From: Polytrichum commune
Taxonomy: Eukaryota > Streptophyta > Polytrichopsida > Polytrichales > Polytrichaceae
Direction: 5' to 3'
Assembly: GCA_950295325.1 (NCBI GenBank)
Contig: OX485806.1
Location: 49,161,169-49,225,168 of the forward strand
Length of the DNA: 64,000 bases
Part shown: positions 47,930-58,149 of the stretch, one piece after another
How the letters are laid out: every line of letters starts with the position of its first letter
How positions within the stretch are numbered: the first letter of the stretch is position 1
The notes under the pieces: model-generated
Database searches by the model: none
What the model was told of the DNA's origin: nothing
Seen by the model: only the letters and a program-made list of their open reading frames with translations
Made by a program: the position numbers and the translations under genes

Positions 47930-49780
47930 AGTGTATGTTTCATATGTATGGGATTCGGTAGGACCCTCTCGGATCCGAGTGGGTCATCGAGTATTACTTT
48001 GAAGAGCCAGATTTTGATAAAAATGTTTTAAGGCATATATGATTAAGTGTATATTTCATATGTTTTCGGTTTCGGCCTAGTTATGTATGGCTTAGGTCGG
48101 ACCCTCTCGGATCCGAGAGGGTCATCTATTAGGACTATGAAGGGCCAGATTTTTATTCAAATATTTTCAGGCATGTATGGAAAAATATATATTTCTTGTG
48201 TTTTCTATTTCGGCCAAGTTGTGTATGTGCTAGGGTAGGACCCTCTCGGATCCGAGAGGGTCATCTAGTGGGACTATATAGTACCATATTTTGATTCAAA
48301 TATTTTGAGGCATGTATGTAAAAGTATATATTTTTTGTGTTTTCTGTTTTGGCCAAGTTGTGTATGTGCAAGGGTAGGACCCTCTCGGATCCGAGAGGGT
48401 CATCTAGTGGGACTATATAGTGCCATATTTTGATTCAAATATTTTGAGGCATGTATGTAAAAGTATATATTTCTTGTGTTTTCTGTTTCGGCCAAGTTGT
48501 GTACGTGCTAGGGTAGGACCCTCTCGGATCCGAGAGGGTCATCCAGTGGGACTATATAGTGCCATATTTTGATTCTAATATTTTGAGGCATGTATGTAAA
48601 AATATGTATTTCTTGTGCTTTTTGTTTCGGCCAAGTTGTGTATGTGCTAGGGTAGGACCCTCTCGGATCCGAGAGGGTCATCCAGTGGGACTATATAGTG
48701 CCATATTTTGATTCAAATATTTTGAGGCATGTATGTAAAAATATATATTTCTTGTGTTTTCTGTTTCGGCCTAGTTGTGTATGTGCTAGGGTAGGACCCT
48801 CTCGGATCCAAGAGGGTCATCCAGTGGGACTATATAGTGCCATATTTTGATTCAAATATTTTGAGGCATGTATGTAAAAATATATGTTTCTTGTGTTTTC
48901 TGTTTCGGCCAAGTTGTGTATGTGCTAGGGTAGGACCCTCTCGGATCCGAGAGGGTGATCCAGTGGGACTATATAGTACCATATTTTGATTCAAATATTT
49001 TGAGGCATGTATGTAAAAGTATATATTTCTTGTGTTTTCTGTTTCGGCCTAGTTGTATATGTGCTAGGGTAGGACCCTGTCATATCCGAGAGGGTCATCG
49101 AGTATTACTTTGAAGGGCCAGATTTTCATTTACATATCTTGAGGCATGTAAGTTTATGTATATATTTCATATGTTTTCTGTTTCGGCATTTTATTTATGG
49201 GCTGGGGTAGGACCCTCTCGGATCCGAGAGGGTCATCGACTGGGACTATGAAGTGCCAGATTTTGATTCAAATATTTTGAGGCATTTATGTAATGGTATA
49301 TATTTCTTGTGTTTTCTGTTTTTGCCAAGTTGTGTATGTGCTAGGGTAGGACCCTCTCAGATCTGAGAGAGTCATCTTTTAGGACTATGAAGGGCCAGAT
49401 TTTGATTCAAATATTTTGAGGCATGTATGTAAAAGTATATATTTCTTGTGTTTTCTGTTTCGGCCTAGTTGTATATGGGCTAGGGTAGGACCCTGTCGTA
49501 TCCGAGAGGGTCATCGAGTATTACTTTGAAGGGCCAGATTTTCATTTACATATCTTGAGGCATGTAAGTTTATGTATATAATTCATATGATTTCTGTTTC
49601 GGCATTTTGTTTATGGGTTGGGGTAGGACCCTCTCGGATCCGAGAGGGTCATCGATTGGGACTATGAAGGGCCAGATTTTGATTCAAATATTTTGAGGCA
49701 TCTATGTAATAGTATATATTTCATATGTTTTCTGTTTAGGCCTAGTTGTGTATGGGCTGGGTGGGACCCTCTCGTTTGGT
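47930..49780 (+). repeat. 139-bp satellite, block 3 (~14 copies)
   Basis: Downstream of the gene the same palindrome recurs at about 139-140-bp steps. The intervening sequence has drifted as a group ('gggactatatagtgccatattttgattcaaatattttgaggcatgtatg'), so this block has evolved separately from blocks 1 and 2. Confidence 0.95.
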
Positions 49781-49789
49781 CTATGTGTG

Positions 49790-50700
49790 TGCACTAGTTT
49801 GGTGGTTAGTGTCGGGTAGGACAACTTGGGGTTCACGGGTTCAACATTTTGTTTTCTTTTTTGAATTTTTCATGTTATGGTGTTGGACTAGTTAGGGACC
49901 CTCTCGGTTCCGAGAGGGTCCATGGGTTGGGGGGTTGATCATGATTTTATGCATGTGGTATTATAGCCGTAATGCTATATATTGCATCCAGGTCATTATG
50001 AGGTGTATTACGTAGGATCCCCTAATTAAGTTAAGGCTATACATGTAGGATGTGTGGTTATGTGGATGGTTCCAACTACATTGTTGGTAGGATCAACTAT
50101 TTTGTATCTTGGCTAGAATTAGCCACTCTTGCAACCGAGAGGGTCTTAGGCTAGGAATGTAGGACCAGATTATCCAATTTCGTTTTCAAAGCTTTCATTT
50201 GTGGATAGTTTCAATTACTTGGTGGTTACTAGGTTAAACTATTTTGTATTTTGGATGGAATTAGACCCTCTCGGAACCGAGAGGGTCTTAGGCTATTAAT
50301 GTAGGCCAAGATTATGGGCATTATGATAAATATTGCATCCCCCCTTCATTATATGGTGTACTAGCTAGGATCTCCTACTCAAGTTAGGATTTTCCATAGT
50401 AATGTAATGCACTCAAATCAAATCAAACATCATAGCAATGATGGTCACCTCCCCTTCCACCCTTTTTACAATGGAGGACTTCCAAGCACATGCCCTTCAC
50501 AACAAATGCAACTTTTCATTGCATTCTCCTACTCCATTCTGGTGAGTGTTCGGACTCTCCCCCTTTGAATTTTTGTTCATGTTTTTTTAGGCCAGATTTG
50601 TGGGTTTAATGCATAAGATGTAATTCTATGTTTCGGTTTTCCCTCTTGGACCCGAAAAGGTGTATGGTATGCAAGATTGTTGGGTTTCATGCATAAGATG
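49790..50700 (+). repeat. Transition zone with isolated palindromes
   Basis: Isolated copies of the palindrome with changed centres occur near 49895 (CTCGGTTCCGAG) and 50264 (CTCGGAACCGAG): the CTCGG/CCGAG arms are kept while the two central bases vary. No gene is seen. Confidence 0.7.
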
Positions 50701-52200
50701 GAGTTTTGTGTTTGAATTTTTTGTGGCTACTTTGGACTTCAATGTTGAATGCGTGTTATTGTATATAGGTTGGACTTGTGTGTGTGTGTATGTGGTTGGA
50801 TTGGACACTCTTCCTTCAAGTATTTAGGACCAGATTTTGTACTTCATTGTTGAATGCTTGTTTGTGTATATAGGTTGGACTTTTGTGTATGTGTATGTGG
50901 CTGGATTGGACCCTCTTCCTTCAAGTACTTAGGACCAGATTTGGAATTCATTATTGAATGCTTGTTTGTGTATATAGGTTGGACTTGTGTGTATATTTAT
51001 GTGGCTGGAATGGACCCTCTTCCTTCAAGTATTTAGGACCAGATTTGGAATTCAATGTTGAATGTTTGTTTGTGTATATAGATTGGACTTTTGTGTATGT
51101 GTATGTGGCTGGATTGGACCCTCTTCATTCAAGTACTTAGGACTAGATTTGGAATTCAATGTTGAATGCGTGTTAGTGTATATAGGTTGGACTTGTGTGT
51201 ATGTGTATGTGGATGGATTGGACACTCTTCCTTCAAGTATTTAGGACCAGATTTTGTACTTCATTGTTGAATGCTTGTTTGTGTATATAGGTTGGACTTT
51301 TGTGTATGTGTATGTGGCTGGATTGGACCCTCTTCATTCAAGTACTTAGGACCAGATTTTGGAATTCATTGTTGAATGCTTTATTGTGTATATAGGTAAG
51401 ACTAGTGTGTATGTTTATGTGGCTGGATTGGACCCTCTTCCTTCAAGTACTTAGGACCAGATTTGGAATTCATTGTTGAATGCTTGTTTGTGTATATAGG
51501 TTGGACTTGTGTGTATGTTTATGTGGATGGATTGGACCCTCTTCCTTCAAGTACTTAGGACCAGATTTTGGAATTCATTATTGAATGTTTGTTTGTGTAT
51601 ATAGGTTGGACTTTTGTGTATGTGTATGTGGCTGGATTGGACCCTCTTCATTCAAGTATTTAGGACCAGATTTGGAATTCATTGTTGAATGCATGTTTGT
51701 GTATATAGGTTGGACTTGTGTGTATGTTTATGTGGCTGGATTGGACCCTCTTCTTTCAAGTATTTAGGACCAGATTTGGAATTCAATGTTGAATGCTTGT
51801 TTGTGTATATAGGTTGGACTTTTGTGTATGTGTATGTGGCTGGAATGGACCCTCTTCATTCAAGTACTTAGGATCATATTTGGAATTCATTGTTGAATGC
51901 TTGTTTGTGTATATAGGTTGGACTTGTCTGTATGTTTATGTGGCTGGAATGGACCCTCTTCCTTCAATTACTTAGGACCAGATTTTGGAATTCATTGTTG
52001 AATGCTTGTTTGTGTATATAGGTAAGACTAGTTTGTATGTGTATGTGGCTGGATTGGACCCTCTTCCTTCAAGTATTTAGGACCAGATTTTGGATTTCAT
52101 TTTTGAAGTCCAAAATGTGTATATAGGTGAAACTAGTTTGTATGTGTATGTGGTTGGATTGGACTAGAGGGTTTTCCTTGAATTATTTAGGACCAGATTT
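50700..52200 (+). repeat. 104-bp satellite (~14 copies)
   Basis: The monomer 'ggaccctcttc.ttcaagta.ttaggaccagattt..' to 'gttggacttgtgtgtatgtgtatgtggctggattgg' repeats every 104-105 bp. It shares 'ggaccctct' and 'ccagattttg' with the 139-bp monomer but lacks the right half of the palindrome. Recurrent 60-codon frames containing VYRLDFCVCVCGW are by-products. Confidence 0.95.
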
Positions 52201-52245
52201 TGGAAGTGTATGGGTTCCCATTTGCTATATGAGTCGGCCCCTTAC

Positions 52246-53221
52246 TGTCGCGCACCTCTCCATGAGGAGTGCCCGAAACACTATGGGCACAAGGGGGACC
52301 CCGGAGTGACACCCGGGACTTGTAGCGCCGTTGGTGAGAGGGCCCAAGTGATCCTAGTGTGGGTGAGGGGCCCGGGCGTTGGGAACGCCTCCCACCCACG
52401 GAGACTAGGAGGCATGAGGGTAAAGCCAAGAGCTATGCGTAGCTCATGGCGTGGTGATTCTAGAATGCTCAAGAACACCTCAATCGGAGGTGTGAGCTAG
52501 GAGTTATGGCCATTTGAGTGGGGCGCTGTCCCGGGACAGCGCCCTGGTACAGCAGTGCCTGGGAGTGATTCCCGGGACTGCCAAGGTTCAAACAGGCATA
52601 ACTTCCTCAAGACTTGCCCGAATGGGGCAAATGAGGAGTCCATCGGCATCTACGTGAAGCGTAGATGAAGATGGAGTGGTTAGTTGTTATGAGCGGACAT
52701 CATACAAGGAAGTTATGATGGTCTGAAGCTGCTGGGGGGGTTCTAGGCCCAGCAGCTAAAGGAAAATGTCCACTTGGCCCCAACTCTTGGTAGAGAGACA
52801 AGAGGTTGGTTGACGGTGGGGTAGGGGCCCCGCGTAAAGTCCTAGAGGCTTATATGGGTGAGGTGGTGTGGCCTCACCCACCCGAGGCCGAACGGCATGG
52901 TCTCCATGGGCTTTTGGCCCATTGTGAGGCCATAGTTGCCTAGTATGGTTCGGGTTGTTGTAGTGTTGCTCCGGCAATGCGATGATCAACATGGGATTGG
53001 ACTTCCATGGATGGAAGTCCACATCTAGGAATGGGTTACCGATTAAGGGGTGAGTCCCGAAAGTAAAGTAGGAGGGTTGGTTCCCCTCCTATGAGCTATA
53101 AGGTCCGGGGTAGGAGGAGCTAACCATTAGCATTGCGGAATGCGAAGGGTTAGCACTCGTAACCTTTGCTAGAAACAAAAATTGGCAAGATTATTAAGGG
53201 GGGCTAGCAAGGGTTGCGACA
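52246..53221 (-). mobile_element. Solo LTR (976 bp) with CTTAC target duplication
   Basis: Reverse-complement match to 25232-26203. The ends are TGTCGC/GCGACA and CTTAC lies on both sides (52241-52245; 53222-53226). It carries a perfect 24-bp palindrome (half-site GGGCGCTGTCCC) at about 52520-52543 and several smaller hairpins. It is inserted at the end of the 104-bp satellite. Flanking 'tatgggttcccatttgctatatga' is duplicated on both sides (52208 and 53276), reflecting pre-existing repeats. Confidence 0.85.
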
Positions 53222-53589
53222 CTTACACCAGAATTTGGAAGTTTTTTTTTTGGATCATTTGTGTATGCTAAGTGTATGGGTTCCCATTTGCTATATGATT
53301 TGGCCCCTCACATATGATTATGGCTAACTCTCGGCCAAATTCCAGATTTCATTTATGTTGAGTTCATGTTTGGCTATTGGAGGAATCAAGCCCTCTCACC
53401 ACATTCGGTATCATGTGGGTAGGTAAGTTGATTCGGCCCTTACCCTACATTTTGAAGTTTATTTGTTATTTATGTTGGATTATGTAGTTAGGCATTTGTC
53501 TCAGTTCCGAGAGGCTGCAAGTTTCGACCTCTTACACCAAATTTTGATTTTATTTTATTATGAATGTGTGTCCTTGTGTGACTCATCAG

Positions 53590-54020
53590 GTAACGCAAGA
53601 ACGCGCGCATTCCACGTCATCGTGCCACACGTATTGCATCTGGACCTAGATGTACAGTTGTCCGTATTAGTTCCCAACTTAGTGGTGGGTGCTACAAAGG
53701 ATTATGCGAGCCGGGAGAGGGCCTTTGACACCAAACGCCGTTTGTTGGTAATCGGCAAATTGAGGCTATGTAGCAAAGCATGGAAAAGGATTGTGGATAG
53801 GAGTGTGGAGTACAATGCTCTTCGTTTGGCGGCGCATGAGTACTCCATGGGTCCACATGCTCTCCCACAGTTGTGTTTGCCATGCGAACAGAACCTCGTC
53901 AAACTTTTTAAATTGAATTTCATGTTGTTCTCACAAAGCCGGCACCTAAACCCAAAAATTTCCAAGAGGATTTTGAGGTTGAACTTGGGGGATTTGTCTT
54001 TGCGTTCTTTGGCTAGCTAA
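53590..54020 (+). CDS. Unrecognised ORF near right end of the 24-kb element
   Basis: After a good 3' splice-site context ('gactcatcag' at 53580-53589) an open frame of about 143 codons begins NARTRAFHVIVPHVLHLDLDV and contains SRERAFDTKRRLLVIGKL, AWKRIVDRSVEYNALRLAAH and ISKRILRLNL, ending at TAG-like context 54018-54020. AATAAA follows at about 54148, so a transcript end is plausible. I do not recognise the family. It is moderately basic with no membrane segment. It may be the last exon of a longer gene broken by the solo LTR and satellites. The open frame extends upstream to 53463, but that part reads as intron-like sequence. Confidence 0.35.
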
Positions 54021-54445
54021 GGGATGAATTGGAAGGCTGTTATGGTGCGGTGGAGATCTATGGCATGTTCTAGAGTAGAGTATATAGCTACTTGAACTGA
54101 CTACCCATTTTTGTAAGTCTTGAGGTTGGCTACATTTTGTTGGCCAATAAAATATTTTGTTTATGGTATTTTGATTTCAATTGGTGACGTCAGCCCTAAT
54201 TTAATATGAAACATATACTATAAGATGTTTGATAACAAATGCAATCTTCCACGCCTATAGGATCCGTTGGTTTTTCGAACAATTCTGGATTATTATGTCC
54301 ACGGGAATGGGGTGCCTTTCCAAATATAAAATTCAAACTATCTCTAATTCCACGGAAAAAGGCACTGCTTCTCCTAAAATTACCCAACAAATCTCCGCTC
54401 TCTGCTCTCCGCTCTCTGCTCTACGCTCACACTACTAAGTTTCCC

Positions 54446-54455
54446 GGTCATATGC
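54446..54455. repeat. Right 10-bp target-site duplication of the 24-kb element
   Basis: GGTCATATGC, identical to 30173-30182. Confidence 0.85.
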
Positions 54456-54815
54456 TCTATCCTGGATATACAATTCTCATAGAATTCCTTTGTTCCACCA
54501 TATTGTGTAGCCTACATTGGATACATTGTTGATCAAACAAAACTTGATGAGGCCAAAATTGGTGTTCTTTAAGACATATGCCTCGGCACTAGCTTGGATC
54601 CAAGCATGTTGCCAATCTTTGGAATTTTTTTGGCCCATGTAACATTTGAAGATAGATGTTTGTCACCCCCACTCTTCACCTTACTAAGCTTCATGTATAC
54701 ACCCCCCGCCAACTTGTTAATGCTCTTCAACCACATCACATTTTGCCATATCAAGAATCCACAATAATTGGCATGGGCTTGACACTCTTAACCATTTCCT
54801 TAATATCTCTTCCCT
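54456..54815 (-). pseudogene. Kinase-like pseudogene, N-terminal part
   Basis: The minus-strand frame contains WAKKIPKIGNMLGSKLVPRH and, with frame changes, a continuation toward the insertion point. By position and strand it is the missing N-lobe side of the pseudogene at 29600-30172. Stops are frequent. The link rests on order, strand and the target duplication more than on recognisable N-lobe motifs. Confidence 0.35.
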
Positions 54816-55261
54816 CCAAGGAATTGTTGGTGGTTGCCTTGGGCAACCATTTGGCCATAGAACCCCAACATCCAAAAACTTCCCGCATTTTCACTCAAAC
54901 ATTGAAAATTTGTTTCTAAGGTGGAAAATGTTATGAAAAAATTACTTGAAATTGAAAACCCCATTTTGGACCTTATTCTACACCCAAAAACCAAATCCTA
55001 TGAGATTTCTATCCCCAATAGATTTAGATCTATCCATTGCTAATCAAATGGAATTTTCCATGTCTTTCTTGATTCATTAGCCATTTTTTGTTTCCAAAAA
55101 TCTTAAAATTTCCACTTGATGCCATGGGGCACTCTACAGGATCTTTATGCACCAAGTGCAATGGATGGTATTTGTTTAAAGGTTATTTACATCCAACGCA
55201 TGATTTAAAAAATCCTTATAATTATTTAAATCTCTAAAATAACCTTATTTGTTTGCACTAA
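54816..55261. other. Spacer between the two MULE-like elements
   Basis: AT-rich, no gene or repeat recognised. Confidence 0.5.
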
Positions 55262-55547
55262 GGGAAGCTATCTTATGAGCAGTGAGCGGTAACACATGAA
55301 CAATGAATCCAAATTTAGTAAAGACACACGGGTTTAGGGTACATAACCAAAATTTTGACAAATTAATTGCATATTTTCAATTGTAAATTGCCAGTATTTT
55401 AAATGAAGTACAGGTAAAAGGGCCCTATTGCCATGGATAATTTAAAACACTTTCAATCCATTGCTAATTTTTATTAAAATAATCCAAACCAATACATGTC
55501 ATTTATTGACATCCTTATACATGTAGTTACAACCAACACTTGCACAA

Positions 55548-57200
55548 CTACTCACATTCTACAACACCAGCAAGTTCAAGTAGGTGTGTAACCTCATTGT
55601 ACGTATATGTAGGTGCCAACACATATTTCTTCTTAGTGCCATTTACACAATGCTTGATGTCATCAGGGCAAAACCAAAATTCATACTCCACATTGTTGGT
55701 AGAACGAAATTCCTTCTTGAGCCCTTTGTATGTTGGTGCAAGTGTGTCATGTTTGCTACTCCCGACTTTGGCATTGCACATAGTCCCTGTAATGGCTTGT
55801 AATACCCAACATCGTTTAACTGAGTTGGGTGGTAATCTTGCAATGTGCCAATTGGAAATGAAACATTCAGTCTCTAAGATAGTTGTAATATGAACCACAT
55901 CATGCTCTACAAAAGTCAACGATTCATCTATGCATTGGCGAGTTGTCCGGCTGTTAGGACGAGGAATTGAATAATTCACTTTGTGCGGGTCGATGCAAGT
56001 TGAATTTTTGTTTGGTGGATCCAAATAACTCGGACCCTTCCCATGCACAATCTCTGGTTTTGGCGCCTTCTGTCCCTAGGTAAAACTTCATAGCATCTGC
56101 CAACATTTTTTGATCCCCATACTTAGCAGCTGCTTTGAGTTTCAAGGACGCAAAATCCGGGCCTTTACCATCTGATCCCCCTTTCAACCATGCCCAATAA
56201 TTTGCAATTTGCATGAAAGTACAAATCATGTCATCCACTGTTGTTTCATATAAACAAATCATCTTGTTGCCGGATTGTTGGAGCCATTTGTTGTATACAG
56301 TTTTTGTAAAGTTGCATTTTGGCATTTTTGCATGTTCTTTGATTGTCATATCCTATGAACCATACACAAGTATAGGGATAGGAAAAATGAATTATAAATG
56401 TGTTAGAATAAAAATAAATCAGCAAAAATTCAATGACATTGAATAATGTAGATTATTATACACTTACAAGTAACATATGACCACCCCATTGTCTATAACG
56501 GAAATGCCAAAATTCCAACCACTTTGAAAGGCCGAGGATGCCTTCCTCTGTGGTAGCTCCGGATGACAACCACCAAGAACAAATGACATAGTACTTAGTC
56601 TCAGCATCGCCCATTGTTTTTGCATCTTTGTAATCCTTGCAAAGTTGTTTGTGTTGAAATTGCAATGATGGTTTGATATACGTCTGTGTCACCTTATCCA
56701 AACTTGCATACTAATAAAAAAACATACACGCTCATGTGCGACCATGGGCAAAGTTTGATCACCATCACTGTAAATCATCCTCACCGCATTTCGATTAGCT
56801 TGAGCACTGAACACCATGTTCGAAATTTTGGGAAAATTCCATGATTTTGGGAAAATACAGTTTAGGTTGAGTCGACCTAAAATGTACCCACTGGGTACAT
56901 TTTAGGTCGACTCCACCTAAACTGTCATCAAATTGGGAGACTGGAAATCTCCCAAAATTTCGAATATGGTGTTACTGTCTGCCATGAACCCTTTGAAAAT
57001 TACCTTTGAAACATCATTCTCTGTCATTACAACATTCAAAATTTTCCAAAAGAGACTTTGTGTTGTACCATCCTCAGATTGTATGTCACCACACGCAATA
57101 GTCAACACTTTACAAAATCGACTATCGTACACATGACAAACAATTGTTGTCCAATCTTTCACACATTTAATATGTGTGGGTCACGCTCACGGGTTGAATT
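55548..57200 (-). pseudogene. MULE-like DDE transposase, decayed and interrupted
   Basis: Reading leftward: CVKDWTTIVCHVYDSRFCKVL and QSEDGTTQSLFWKILN, then VIFKGFMADS (ending at 56978), an insertion (56810-56973), then AQANRNAVRMIYSDGD and LPMVAHERVCF. A TAG at 56713-56711 replaces a probable Trp, followed by LDKVTQTYIKPSLQFQHKQL, SWWLSSGATTEEG and EFWHFRYRQWGGHMLL. An intron (56466 to about 56351, GTAAGTG..TTCATAG) joins MTIKEHAKMPKC and ICLYETTVDDMICTFMQIAN. After one frame change (about 56050) it continues VHGKGPSYLDPPNKN and ends APTYTYNEVTHLLELAGVV. The spacing of acidic residues and the SWIM-bearing relative at 31430 support a MULE-type transposase. SWIM cysteines are not clear here. 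Non-functional. Confidence 0.6.
56810..56973. mobile_element. 164-bp foldback MITE-like insertion
   Basis: Starts AACACCATGTTCGAAATTTT and ends with the near-perfect reverse complement. The centre is a second inverted repeat (CAGTTTAGGT.GAGTCGACC..TGTACCCA and its complement). It is flanked by ACTG on both sides (56806-56809, 56974-56977). Removing it with one ACTG restores the transposase reading ADS-AQAN.NAVR across the junction. Confidence 0.9.
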
Positions 57201-57239
57201 AAAGCTCATAATTGACAAAAAAGAAGAAGTTAGATATCA

Positions 57240-57600
57240 GAATTAGTCAATATGTAGGTAGTTACTAGGTTTTGAGACATCCACCTGTGGATGCAAGTTG
57301 TGTAAAAAACTGGTATTAGGTTTGGATCAACCCGGGTTTGAATCCAGTTGGTTACATTGACTGGTGCTATCCCAAATTGAGTTAATAATAAAGCATGAGT
57401 AATTTATAGGAGGATACAAAGAAGAGGTTATTACGCGGGTGTGCGTAGAATCTTCTCGATTTTTTTTTATCTTTAGAAACTTGTTATTATTTATCCGTGT
57501 GAATCAATCAAACCGCTCACGGTTGGGTCATAGTCTAAATAGAAATGAAATTAGTAAATAGAAATTAGATTTAGGTTAATTAATTAGTATGAAGAAATGT
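57240..57600. other. Spacer, no gene seen
   Basis: Contains 'gggtttgaatcc', which resembles a tRNA B box, but no A box or tRNA fold is visible. Confidence 0.4.
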
Positions 57601-58050
57601 AGACAATGGGTGAAGAACAGCGAAGGACAATGTCAAAGGAATGAACGACAACGTAACACGACGCCGAATAGATGAAGGACAGTGAAAGACAACCTCGAAA
57701 GAATGAATGACAGCGTAGGACGACGCCGAACGGATAAAGAACAACGTAGGACGACGACGAATAGATGAATGACAACGTAAGACGACATCAAATGGATGAA
57801 TGACAACGTAAGATGATATTGAATGAATGAATGAAGGCGTAAGACAACGTCAAATATAGGACATCAACGAACAGAGGATGATATCAAACAGATAAGATGT
57901 CGAGTGGATGAAGGTATAAACGTATGACAACAACAAACAAAAGATGATATTAAACGGATGAAATGTTGAGCGGATGAAGGTATAAACGAAGGACAACAAC
58001 CAACAGAGAATAATGTTAAGCGGATGAAGTCGAGCGGATGAAAGCCATTA
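57600..58050 (+). repeat. 31-bp degenerate tandem repeat
   Basis: Units around 'gacaacgtaagacgacatcaa' + 'atggatgaat' recur every 31 bp (57741, 57772, 57803), with increasing divergence towards 58050. Confidence 0.8.
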
Positions 58051-58149
58051 GATCAAACGGTTGGGAAACCATGACCGTTGGATCTAGGGGTTTAGATAAT
58101 GGCGGCTAGGGTAGGGACGGCCATAAAGGCCAACCGTTAGATGAAGGTA

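Larger units (their letters stand above)
30183..54445. mobile_element. Giant MULE-like transposon (24,263 bp), with nested insertions and cargo
   Basis: Ends are inverted: left 30183-30226 (GGACGACATAGCTATGTGAGCG, then GTAGAGCAGAGAGCGGAGAGC) and right 54394-54445, whose reverse complement reads GGGAAACTTAGTAGTGTGAG then CGTAGAGCAGAGAGCGGAG. The outer 22 bp match imperfectly at equal length and the inner ~27 bp match almost perfectly. Perfect 10-bp duplications flank the element. Inside are a SWIM-type transposase remnant, an MGEERDMF gene, a nested retrotransposon, satellites, the ParB/methylase-like gene, a solo LTR and a terminal ORF. Superfamily assignment rests on duplication length, the SWIM fragment and similarity of the ends to the element at 55262-62860, which contains a MULE-like transposase. 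Confidence 0.8.

Noticed and set aside
50854-51975. Series of near-identical 60-codon plus-strand ORFs (VYRLDFCVCVCGW)
   Set aside because: By-products of the 104-bp satellite, one per monomer.
30198-54437. First reading of the 24-kb element as having TGTGAGCG ends and a 3-bp CTA duplication
   Set aside because: The inverted match extends 15 bp further out to a perfect 10-bp duplication, which is far less likely by chance.
57330-57360. Possible tRNA or SINE because of 'gggtttgaatcc'
   Set aside because: No A box, cloverleaf or poly-A/T tail at a consistent distance.
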